A DNA stretch of 64,000 nucleotides, taken from contig NZ_QGHC01000005.1 of assembly GCF_003148905.1 (NCBI RefSeq), positions 124,001-188,000 of the forward strand, written 5' to 3'. Below, piece by piece: positions 25,746 through 33,602 of the stretch (its first letter is position 1; every line of letters begins with the position of its first letter). Origin of the DNA: Fulvimonas soli. GTDB lineage: Bacteria; Pseudomonadota; Gammaproteobacteria; Xanthomonadales; Rhodanobacteraceae. Both the position numbers and the translations under genes were made by a program. A model generated the notes under the pieces. That model was not told the DNA's origin and made no database searches. It saw only the letters and a program-made list of their open reading frames with translations.

Positions 25746-28004
25746 TCATTCGGCGGTGCGGGACAGCACCGCGCGGCCGTCGGCGCCGCGGCGCACGGCG
25801 ATGTCGTAGTGCCGGCCGCGGAGCGCGACGTGGCGCAGCGTGAAGCCGCGCCACGCCGGCGGCAGCAGCGGCGGGTAGGCCTGCGCCAGGCCGGACTCGG
25901 CCAGGCGCAGGCCGGTGAAGCCGAACACGATGTTCTGCAGCAGGCCGCCGGCGGCGGTGAGGAAATAGCCGGTGTTGTTGTTCGCGGTCTCGGTGCGCAC
26001 GTCGAACGGCGGCTGCAGCACGCGCGCGGTGAGGTTGCGCCGGAACCAGTCGCCGGCCTGCGCGGCGTCGCCCATCGCCGCGGCGGCGATCGACAGCGGC
26101 GCCAGGCCCATGCTGTTGGGGTCGCGGCTCGAACGGGTGATCCCCCGCAGCGCGTAGTCGTAGTCGCGGCGGCGCAGGCCGGGGTCCATCGGCAGGTCCA
26201 GCGACGGGTAGGCCAGCAGCGGCAGCGAGCTGCCGCCCCAGGTGTCCTGGTCGTGCGGCACGGCGGGGTCGAACTCCAGGTGGTGCCCGGCGCGCTCGTC
26301 GAAGGGGACGTACAGGCCGTCGGCCACCTCGGTCCAGCGCGGGTCGGCTTGCTCGCCCAGCACCGCGGCCGCGCGCGCGGCGATCCGCAAGGCCTTGCGC
26401 GCGGCGACGTTGGTGAAGGTGTCGTTGGGCACGTCGTTGTAGTCCTCGTCCACCGAGGTGACGTGGAGGATCTCGTAGCGCCGTCGCTCCGGCACGCGGG
26501 CGGCGCGGCTGGCCCAGAAGTCGGCCACCGCGCGGATCACCGGCCAGCCGTGCGCGCGCAGCCAGTCGCGGTCGCCGCTGGCGAGCCAGTACTGCCACTG
26601 CGCGATGGCGATGTCGGCGTTGACGTGGATCTCGCGCTCGCCCAGCACGTAGGCGAAGTGCGGCGTCTGCTCGGTGCCGGCGGCCGGGTCGGCCTCCCAC
26701 GGGTACATCGCGCCGCGCAGGCCGCGCGCGCGGGCGCGCGCCTGCGCGGCCGGCAGCGTGCGGCTGCGGAAGTCGGCCAGCGACTTGGCGCGCTCGGGGT
26801 GCAGCAGCAGCAGCGCGGGCAGCACCCAGGCGTCGCTGTCCCAGAACACGTGGCCGGCGTAGCCGGGGGTGAGGCCGCAGGCACCCGCCGGCAGCGCCGC
26901 GTCCGGCGCGGTGTTGGCCAGCAGGTAGTACAGGTCCGCGTGCACCACGCGCTGCGCCTGCGGGTCGCCGTCGATGCGCACGTCGGCGCGCCACAGGTCG
27001 GCCCATGCCGCCTCGTGCGCCGCGCGCAGGCGGGCGAAGCCGCGATCGCGCGCGGCGCGGGCCAGCGCGAGGTCGGCTTGGGCGTCGCCGCCCCAGCCCT
27101 CGCGCGAGGCGGCGACGAACTTGGCGAAGGCGTAGGTGCGGCCCTTGCGCACGCGCGCCCTGAGGTCGAGCGCCAGGCGGTAGTCGCTGCGGCGCACCCT
27201 GGCAGCGGCGATCTCCAGGCCCGTGGGCACGGCGATCGCGGCGGCCTCGGCCATCGCCGCGCCGCGCTCGGCGCGGCCGTCCAGCCACAGCGTGAGGTCG
27301 CGCGCGTCGCCGCCGGCGGCGCGCACGTGCACGTCGCCGTGGTACCACAGCGGCGCGCGGTCCGGCGTGGCGGGCGGCAGCGGCTCCAGCTTCAGGCCGT
27401 GCGCCGCCACCGCCTCCTGCATCTGGTCGCCGGTGAGGCGCGCCAGCGGGAAGCGCGGCTGCTGCGGCGCCCACAGGTCGAACACGAAGGACAGCTCCAC
27501 CTCGCCGTCGAACTCCGGGGTGATCGACAGCTGCGTGGCGGCCAGGTGCGGGTCGGCCTGGCTGACCAGCGAGACCACCTCGACGCGGGTGTCGCGGCCG
27601 TGGTCGCGGTAGCGGTAGCGGGTGGCGAGGGTGGCGCCGTGCAGGTCGAGGTCCTGGCGGTAGTCCTCGAACACGGCGGGCGAGAGCGGCACCTGGTTGA
27701 GCCAGAAATGGCCGGCGGCCGAGCTGCCGGCGCTGTAGTCGATCTGGCTCCAGCCGGGCACCGCGGCGGGGCGCGCGATGTCGCCCTCGGCGTAGTCCAT
27801 CAGCGCGGCCATGTAGGCGAGGTTGCCCTCGGTGCCGCGCGGGCCGGTGAAGGTGGAGAGGTGGCCGTTGGCGAGCTGGCCGGGGAAGTAGCGGGCGAAG
27901 TCCTGCGCGGTCGCGGTGAGCGTGAAGCCCGGGTCGTCCGCGGCCAGCGCGGGCGCGAGGGGCAGGGCCAGGCAGAGCAGGAGCAGCGGGCGGAGGGCGT
28001 TCAT
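25746..28004 (-). CDS. Exported GH65-family alpha-glucoside hydrolase (paralogue 1)
   Basis: 752 aa with a signal peptide (MNALRPLLLLCLALPLAPALA). The rest is one GH65-type protein: N-terminal beta-sandwich, (alpha/alpha)6 barrel (GYAGHVFWDSDAWVLPALLL, VNADIAIAQWQYWLASGD) and a small C-terminal domain. Candidate catalytic acid is Glu520 (VTSVDEDYNDVPNDTFTN) and base Glu672 (VRTETANNNTGYF). A second Glu in that position is a hydrolase trait; phosphorylases instead have a phosphate-binding Ser/Thr loop. Exported GH65 hydrolases such as the Flavobacterium kojibiose hydrolase and animal PGGHG are the closest functional models recalled. Specificity is unproven. It resembles the second exported GH65 at 29975-32218, indicating duplication. 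Confidence 0.85.
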   Translation of the reverse strand: MNALRPLLLLCLALPLAPALAADDPGFTLTATAQDFARYFPGQLANGHLSTFTGPRGTEGNLAYMAALMDYAEGDIARPAAVPGWSQIDYSAGSSAAGHFWLNQVPLSPAVFEDYRQDLDLHGATLATRYRYRDHGRDTRVEVVSLVSQADPHLAATQLSITPEFDGEVELSFVFDLWAPQQPRFPLARLTGDQMQEAVAAHGLKLEPLPPATPDRAPLWYHGDVHVRAAGGDARDLTLWLDGRAERGAAMAEAAAIAVPTGLEIAAARVRRSDYRLALDLRARVRKGRTYAFAKFVAASREGWGGDAQADLALARAARDRGFARLRAAHEAAWADLWRADVRIDGDPQAQRVVHADLYYLLANTAPDAALPAGACGLTPGYAGHVFWDSDAWVLPALLLLHPERAKSLADFRSRTLPAAQARARARGLRGAMYPWEADPAAGTEQTPHFAYVLGEREIHVNADIAIAQWQYWLASGDRDWLRAHGWPVIRAVADFWASRAARVPERRRYEILHVTSVDEDYNDVPNDTFTNVAARKALRIAARAAAVLGEQADPRWTEVADGLYVPFDERAGHHLEFDPAVPHDQDTWGGSSLPLLAYPSLDLPMDPGLRRRDYDYALRGITRSSRDPNSMGLAPLSIAAAAMGDAAQAGDWFRRNLTARVLQPPFDVRTETANNNTGYFLTAAGGLLQNIVFGFTGLRLAESGLAQAYPPLLPPAWRGFTLRHVALRGRHYDIAVRRGADGRAVLSRTAE

Positions 28005-28056
28005 GCGCGTACCTCGCGGTGGGCTGGCTGGCGTGGCGCGTGCGTCATCGCCGGGA

Positions 28057-28075
28057 TCGCGGCCTTCGGCCGCGA
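28057..28075. repeat. Perfect short hairpin between oxygenase-like and GH65 genes
   Basis: TCGCGGCC-TTC-GGCCGCGA is a perfect 8-bp stem with 3-base loop in the 79-base gap between two minus-strand genes. It resembles the head of the REP sequence at 23083-23106 but lacks the GTGGGA part and any T-tract. Confidence 0.5.
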
Positions 28076-28083
28076 AGAACCGT

Positions 28084-29895
28084 TCAAGGCGCGGGAACGA
28101 CATCGAATGCCACCGTGAGCCGCGCCTCGTCGCTGGCGAAGGGCGCGGTACCGTGCCAGAGGTAGGAAGGGAACAGCACCAGCATCCCCGGCGCGGGCCG
28201 CACGCGGTATTCGGCGGGCAGCGCGGGCCGGGTGAGGATGCCGGGCGCGCCGAAGCCCAGGCTGCCTTCCTCGCCGCGCGGGTCGAGGTCGCCGGGCAGC
28301 GCGACGTAGCAGGCCGAGGAGATCCAGCCGCGCGGGTGCACGTGGCTGGCGTGGTAGCCCGCGCGGCGCAGCCGTACCGACCAGCTGCCGTTGATGCGGT
28401 AGCCGCCGCGGTTGCGCCGGCGCAGCGGGTCGTCGCCGCGGCCGATGTGCTCCAGGTAGCGCCGGATCGGCGCGTCGAAGGCGCGGAACAGCGCGCGGAG
28501 CGCCGGGTCGTCGCTGCGCGCCAGGTCGGCGGTGGTCTCGGTGCCGTGGCGCAGCGACTGGAACAGCAGCGGGTGGCCGTGCGGGTCGTGCAGGCGCTCC
28601 AGGCTGCGCCGCAGGTCGGCGAGGAAGGCGGCGAGGTCGGTCCACGGCGCCGGCGCCTCCAGCCGCTGCGGCAACACCAGCCGCTCGTAGTCGTACAGCT
28701 CGCGGTAGCGCGCGTCGCCGAGCAGCCGCCAGGCGGTGGCCTGCAGCGCGATCAGATACTGGTCGTCGGGCGCGGCGGCGCGCAGCGCCTCGCAGTGCGG
28801 CAGCGCCGCCCGCGCGTCGCCCGCGCCGAGCAGCGCGGCGGCGAGCAGGCTACGCGCGGCCGCATGGGCCGGCGCCAGGCGCAGCGCGCGCTCGGCCAGC
28901 GGCAGGGCGAGCGCCGGGTCGAAGTCGAGCGCGGCCAGGCCCGCGCGCACCAGCAGCGCGGGCGGCGCCTGCGGCCGCGCGGCGCGCCCGGCGAGGCAGG
29001 CATAGGCGCCGCGCGGGTCGCCGGCGCCCTGCAGGATGGCGGCCTTGGCGGCCCGCAGCGCGTCGTCGTCGGGGAAGGCGCGCAGCGCCTCGTCCAGCGC
29101 CGCGGTGGCCTGCGCGGCGTCGCCGCTGCGCATCCACACCAGCCGGGCCAGGTGGTCGTGCGCCTCCACTCGCCGCGGCTCCAGGCGCAGGCAGGCGCGC
29201 AGCGCCTCCTCGGCGCGCGCGTATTCGCCTTGCGCGACCAGGCTGCGTGCCTGCACCTGGTGCAGCGCCGCGCAGCGCCGGCCGCGCGCGAGCGCCTGTC
29301 CGGCGAGGCGCGCGGCCTCGGCGGGCTGCTGCGCGGCGTCCAGCGCGATCGCCAGCGCCTCCGCCGCCGCGGCGTCGTCCGGCGCTTCCTCGGCGCGCCG
29401 GCGGTGCACCGCCAGCGCCTCGCCGAGCCGGCCCAGGGCCGCCGCCGCGGCCACGTGCTGGGCGGCCAGCTCGGCGTCGGGCGGGCCGGCCGCGCACAGC
29501 GGCGCGGCGACGGCGTAGGCCTCGGCCGGGCGCTGCGTGTCGTTGCAGTGGCGCGCCAGCACCAGCGCCGCGCGCGGGTAGCGCGGCGCCGCGCGGCGCA
29601 GCAGCGGCTCGGCCTCCTCCGCGCGGCCCCAGGCCAGCAGCAGCTCGCCGAGCGCGGCCACGCTCGGCGCCCAGCCGGGATCGAGCGCGACGGCGCGGCG
29701 CAGCAGCCGTTCCGCGTCCTCGGGATCGCCGAGCGCCTGCGCGACGCCGGCGAGCAGGCGCAGCGCCTCGACGAAGTCCGGATGTTCCTGCACGAGTGCC
29801 GCCAGCCGCTCGCGCGCGGCGCGGAAATCGCCGGCCCGCAGCAGCGCGTCGATCCGCCGCATGGCGTCGAGCAGGGCGGGCGACGGCGCGGCCAT
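28084..29895 (-). CDS. TPR-repeat protein with C-terminal putative 2OG-Fe(II) oxygenase domain
   Basis: 603 aa, no signal peptide. Residues about 10-400 are tandem TPR-like helical repeats (for example DPEDAERLLRRAVALDPGWA, GEYARAEEALRACLRLEPRR). The C-terminal 200 residues match the putative 2OG-Fe(II) oxygenase fold often found in TonB-receptor sugar loci: SHVHPRGWISSACYV with His518 and His520, and PSYLWHGTAPF with His581, then a basic residue in DEARLTVAF. The usual HxD is HxH here, so metal chemistry may differ. The substrate is unknown. It lies between the two exported GH65 genes. The GTG at 29904 is an alternative start. Confidence 0.72.
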   Translation of the reverse strand: MAAPSPALLDAMRRIDALLRAGDFRAARERLAALVQEHPDFVEALRLLAGVAQALGDPEDAERLLRRAVALDPGWAPSVAALGELLLAWGRAEEAEPLLRRAAPRYPRAALVLARHCNDTQRPAEAYAVAAPLCAAGPPDAELAAQHVAAAAALGRLGEALAVHRRRAEEAPDDAAAAEALAIALDAAQQPAEAARLAGQALARGRRCAALHQVQARSLVAQGEYARAEEALRACLRLEPRRVEAHDHLARLVWMRSGDAAQATAALDEALRAFPDDDALRAAKAAILQGAGDPRGAYACLAGRAARPQAPPALLVRAGLAALDFDPALALPLAERALRLAPAHAAARSLLAAALLGAGDARAALPHCEALRAAAPDDQYLIALQATAWRLLGDARYRELYDYERLVLPQRLEAPAPWTDLAAFLADLRRSLERLHDPHGHPLLFQSLRHGTETTADLARSDDPALRALFRAFDAPIRRYLEHIGRGDDPLRRRNRGGYRINGSWSVRLRRAGYHASHVHPRGWISSACYVALPGDLDPRGEEGSLGFGAPGILTRPALPAEYRVRPAPGMLVLFPSYLWHGTAPFASDEARLTVAFDVVPAP

Positions 29896-29974
29896 CGGCG
29901 TCACCGCGCGGCGCGGTGCCCGCGCGCGCCGGCCGTGGCCGGCGGCGGGAAGCGGCCGGGCCGGGCCGCGGCCA

Positions 29975-32218
29975 TCACAGCGCCCTGCGCGTCAGCCGGG
30001 CCTGGCCGTCCGCGCCGCGTTCCACCGCGATGTCGTAGCGCCGGCCGCGGAAGCTGACGCCCTTGAGCGTGAGCCGCCGCCAGCCCGGCGGCAGCACCGG
30101 CGCGTAGGCCTCGCGCAGGCCGTCGTCGTCGATGCGCAGGCCGGTGAGGCCGTAGACGAAGCTCTGCACGAAGCCGGCCGAGGTGGAGAGGATGTAGCCG
30201 GCGTTGTTGGCCACCGTCTCGGTGCGCACGTTGAACGGGGCCTTCAGGAAGCCCGGCAGGTTGCGCCGGATCCACTCGCCCGCGGCCCTGGCGTCGCCCA
30301 GCTCGGCGGCGCCCACGGCCAGCATCACCATCATCATCTCGTTGGGGTCGTCGCCGTGCTCCTTCAGCTCGTGCAGCTGGAACTCGAAGTCGTTGCGGCG
30401 CACCTGCGGCGACATCGGCAGGTCCAGGTTGGGATACATCAGCCAGATCAGCGAGGAGCCCATCCAGGTGATCTTGTCGTGCGGCACCGAGGCGTCGAAG
30501 TCGAGGTGCCGCTGCGCCTTGGGGTCGAAGGGGATGTACATCTTGGCCGCGATCTCGCCCCACTTCGGGTCGGGCGCGGCGCCGACCTGCCCGGCGGCCT
30601 TCACCGCGATCTGCAGCGCCTTGCGCGCGGCGGCGTTGGTGAAGGAGTCGTTCGGCACGTCGTTGTAGGCCTCGTCGGGCGAGGTGACGTGGTGGATCTC
30701 GTAGCGGTCGTGCGCGGCGTCGTAGCTGACGCGGCTGGCCCAGAACTCGGCGATGCCGCGGATCACCGGCCAGCCGTGCTCCTTCAGCCAGGCCTCGTCG
30801 CCGCTGGCGAGCCAGTACTGCCACTGCGCGATGGCGATGTCGGCGTTGACGTGGATCTCGCGGTACACCTCGTAGGCGAAGTGCGGCGTGTGGTCCACGC
30901 CGGTCTCCGGGTCGGCCTCCCACGGGTACATCAGGCCGGCGGCGCCGTACTGCCGCGCGCGCTCGCGCGCCGGCTGCATGGTGCGGCTGCGGAACATCAC
31001 GATCGGCCTGGCGCGCTCCGGGTGCAGCAGCAGCAGCGCGGGGAACACCCACGAGTCGGAATCCCAGAAGGCGTGGCCGGCGTAGCCGGGCGTCAGCGCG
31101 CAGGCGCCCATCGGCCAGGCGGTGCCGACGGTGGTGTTGGACAGCAGGTAGTACAGGTCCGAGTGCAGCGCCTTCTGCACCTGCGGGTCGCCCTCGACCA
31201 CGATGTCGCTGCGCCACAGCGCGTGCCAGGCCTCGCGGTGGCGGGCGAGCAGCGCGTCGAAGCCGGTGCGCCGCGCCTGCTCGGCCAGCGCGCGGTCGGC
31301 GCGCGCGTCGCCGCCCCAGCCCTCGCGCGAGGCGGCGACGTACTTGGTGAAGGCGTAGGTGCGGCCCTTCTCGAACTTCACCGTGAGGTTGAGCGAGAGC
31401 CGGTACGGGGTCTTCTCCAGCTCGGCCTTCTCGACCTTGAGCCCCGCGGGCAGGCCGACGGCGGCGGCCAGCGCCATCGCCGGGCCGCCCTGGGCGCGGC
31501 CGTCCAGCCACAGGGTCAGCGCCCCGGCGTCGCCGTCGGCGGCCGCCACGCGCACGTAGCCGGGGTACCACACCGGCGCGCGGTCGGGGATCGGCACCGG
31601 CTTGTTGTCCAGCGTCTGCCCGCTGGCGATCACCGCGGCGATCATCTCCTCGCCGGTCATCCTGGCGATCGGGAAGCGCGGCTGGTACTCGCTCCACAGG
31701 CGGATCGGGAAGGTGACCTGCGCCTCGCCGTCGAACTGCGGGGTGAGCGCGATGCGCGTGGCGGCGAGGTGGCCGTCGGCCTGGCTGACGAAGGTGGCGA
31801 CCTCCACGTCGGTGGCCTTGTTGGCGTAGGCGAAGCGGTAGCGCGTGGTCAGCGTGCCGTCGTGCATGTCCAGCGTCTGGCGGTAGTCCCGGAAGATGTG
31901 CGGCGCCACCCGCGTGGCGTTGAGCCAGCCGCCGCCGGGGTTGTAGTCGATCTCGCTCCAGCCGGGGATCGCCGCCGGGCGCGCGATGTCGTCCCTGGCG
32001 TAGTCCATCAGCGCGACCATGTAGGCGCGGTTGCCCTCGGTGCCGCGCACCGAGGTCATGGTGGAGAAGTAGCCGTTGGCGAGGTAGCTCGGGAAATAGC
32101 GGTCGAAGTCCGCCGCGGTGGCGGTGAGCAGGAAGCTCGGGTCGGTGGCCGCCGCCGCGGGGCCGGCGGCGGCGAGCAGGGCGAGGGCGGCGAGCAGGCG
32201 GCGTGGCAGCGTGGACAT
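29975..32218 (-). CDS. Exported GH65-family alpha-glucoside hydrolase (paralogue 2)
   Basis: 747 aa with a signal peptide (MSTLPRRLLAALALLAAAGP then AAAA). Architecture and motifs parallel the 25746-28004 gene: GYAGHAFWDSDSWVFPALLL, VNADIAIAQWQYWLASGDE, putative acid Glu516 in VTSPDEAYNDVPNDSFTN and putative base Glu667 in VRTETVANNAGYI. A periplasmic exo-acting alpha-glucosidase is inferred; linkage preference (for example alpha-1,2 or alpha-1,3) is unknown. It starts 29 bases after the permease stop. Two related but clearly diverged copies in one locus suggest complementary specificities. Confidence 0.85.
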   Translation of the reverse strand: MSTLPRRLLAALALLAAAGPAAAATDPSFLLTATAADFDRYFPSYLANGYFSTMTSVRGTEGNRAYMVALMDYARDDIARPAAIPGWSEIDYNPGGGWLNATRVAPHIFRDYRQTLDMHDGTLTTRYRFAYANKATDVEVATFVSQADGHLAATRIALTPQFDGEAQVTFPIRLWSEYQPRFPIARMTGEEMIAAVIASGQTLDNKPVPIPDRAPVWYPGYVRVAAADGDAGALTLWLDGRAQGGPAMALAAAVGLPAGLKVEKAELEKTPYRLSLNLTVKFEKGRTYAFTKYVAASREGWGGDARADRALAEQARRTGFDALLARHREAWHALWRSDIVVEGDPQVQKALHSDLYYLLSNTTVGTAWPMGACALTPGYAGHAFWDSDSWVFPALLLLHPERARPIVMFRSRTMQPARERARQYGAAGLMYPWEADPETGVDHTPHFAYEVYREIHVNADIAIAQWQYWLASGDEAWLKEHGWPVIRGIAEFWASRVSYDAAHDRYEIHHVTSPDEAYNDVPNDSFTNAAARKALQIAVKAAGQVGAAPDPKWGEIAAKMYIPFDPKAQRHLDFDASVPHDKITWMGSSLIWLMYPNLDLPMSPQVRRNDFEFQLHELKEHGDDPNEMMMVMLAVGAAELGDARAAGEWIRRNLPGFLKAPFNVRTETVANNAGYILSTSAGFVQSFVYGLTGLRIDDDGLREAYAPVLPPGWRRLTLKGVSFRGRRYDIAVERGADGQARLTRRAL

Positions 32219-32247
32219 GGCGACTCCGTGGGGGCGGCCGCGCCGCG

Positions 32248-33513
32248 CTACTCCGCGGCGGCGCCCGCCGCCACCGGCGCGACGGCGCCGGCGCGGTCGG
32301 ACTCGCGGCGGAAGAAGAACAGCGTGACCAGGATCAGCGTCATCGGCAGCAGCGAGAAATAGAAGGCGTGGATGCCGCCGGCGCGGGCGAACACCAGCGC
32401 GGTGATGCGCGAGCCCAGCGTGCCGCCCAGCGCCGAGAAGATCACGATCAGCCCGGTCATCGCCGCGTGCGCGGGCTTGGGCAGCGCGCCCAGCGCCACC
32501 GAGTTGATCACCGGGTAGATCGGCGCCATCAGCAGGCCGATCAGCGGGATCAGGTAGGCCGCCGCCGGCGCGTCGAGCCAGCCGGCGCCGGCCGGCGCGG
32601 CCGCGTGGCGGGCCAGCGGCAGCGCCAGCACGATCAGCGCGGCCATGCCCAGCACGCACAGGTTGAGCAGGCGGTGCCAGTGCAGGCGGCGCAGCACCTG
32701 GCCGGCCAGCAGGCGGCCGGCCGCGGTGGCGCCGGCGAGCATGCTGGCGAGCTGGATGCTGACCGCGTTGGGCAGGTGCAGGATCTCGTTGTTGAAGGTG
32801 GGCAGCCAGGTGCCGAAGCTCTGCTCGATCAGCACGTAGAGGAAGGCCGAGAGCAGGAACACGTACACCAGCGGGCGCAGGAACAGCGCGCGCATCTGCA
32901 GCAGCGAGCCGACCATCGAGCCCATGCCGTCCTCGCGCGCGGCCGACTCGTCCATCGGCGAGGCGGCGAGCAGGCCGATCACCAGCGCGCAGACGCCGGC
33001 GAGCAGCCAGTACACGCGCAGCCACGACGGGTTGGCCGGGTCGGCGTGGTCGACGAAGGCGCTGAACAGCCAGCCGCCGGCCAGCACGCCGAGCATGAAC
33101 AGGCCCTCGATGGTGTTGGTCAGCCGGGTGTGCCCGGCCTTGTCGGCGGTGAGCAGGCCGATGGAGGAGTACACCGCCACCTTGGCCAGCGCGAAGGAGA
33201 CGCCGATGCAGGCGAACAGGAATTCGGCGGTGTGGAAGCCGGGGCGCAGCGGCATCAGCGTGCACGCCGCGCCGACGATGGCCAGCGCCAGCATCATCGC
33301 GCGGCGGTAGCCGAGGAGCGGCAGGAACGAGGCGACCAGGAACGAGGTGACGGCGATCGGCAGGTCCTTGAACAGCTCCAGCAGGCTGGCCCGCGGCTTG
33401 TCCACGCCGAAGGCGTGGATCGACTGCAGGATCACCGTGCCCACGCTGTTGAGCAGCACGGCGAACACCATGTAGATCAGGGCCAGCGCGACGATCATGC
33501 GGAGTCGGTTCAC
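32248..33513 (-). CDS. MFS sugar permease (FHS family-like)
   Basis: A 421-aa inner-membrane transporter with 12 hydrophobic segments. Features such as NSVGTVILQSIHAFGVDKPRA in the N-terminal half, and IPLIGLLMAPIYPVINSVAL with GLIVIFSALGGTLGSRI in the C-terminal half, fit the fucose/glucose/galactose H+ symporter (FHS) group. It is expected to carry the mono- or disaccharide released in the periplasm into the cytosol for the GH65 phosphorylase. GTG 33513 is chosen because GAGG lies just upstream; ATG 33498 is possible. A strong hairpin separates it from the receptor gene. Confidence 0.8.
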   Translation of the reverse strand: MNRLRMIVALALIYMVFAVLLNSVGTVILQSIHAFGVDKPRASLLELFKDLPIAVTSFLVASFLPLLGYRRAMMLALAIVGAACTLMPLRPGFHTAEFLFACIGVSFALAKVAVYSSIGLLTADKAGHTRLTNTIEGLFMLGVLAGGWLFSAFVDHADPANPSWLRVYWLLAGVCALVIGLLAASPMDESAAREDGMGSMVGSLLQMRALFLRPLVYVFLLSAFLYVLIEQSFGTWLPTFNNEILHLPNAVSIQLASMLAGATAAGRLLAGQVLRRLHWHRLLNLCVLGMAALIVLALPLARHAAAPAGAGWLDAPAAAYLIPLIGLLMAPIYPVINSVALGALPKPAHAAMTGLIVIFSALGGTLGSRITALVFARAGGIHAFYFSLLPMTLILVTLFFFRRESDRAGAVAPVAAGAAAE

Positions 33514-33540
33514 GGGCGCCTCGGCGGTGGATCGGACAAA

Positions 33541-33573
33541 GAGGGCCCGGACCGTCGGGTGGCGGTCCGGGCC
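33541..33573 (-). terminator. Strong hairpin between receptor and permease genes (attenuator-like)
   Basis: A perfect 11-bp stem (GGCCCGGACCG at 33544-33554 with its complement at 33563-33573, 8-base loop). Read on the minus strand it is followed by CTCTTTGTCC. The tail is weakly T-rich, so it may partly terminate or stabilise the upstream receptor mRNA, giving more receptor than permease. Confidence 0.55.
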
Positions 33574-33602
33574 GGCCGGCCTGCGGGGAGAGGAACCGCA
33601 GG

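Noticed and set aside
29975-33265. Fusion of MFS permease and GH65 hydrolase in one frame
   Set aside because: The permease is encoded in a different frame with its own stop at 32248. The GH65 gene starts at its signal peptide at 32218.
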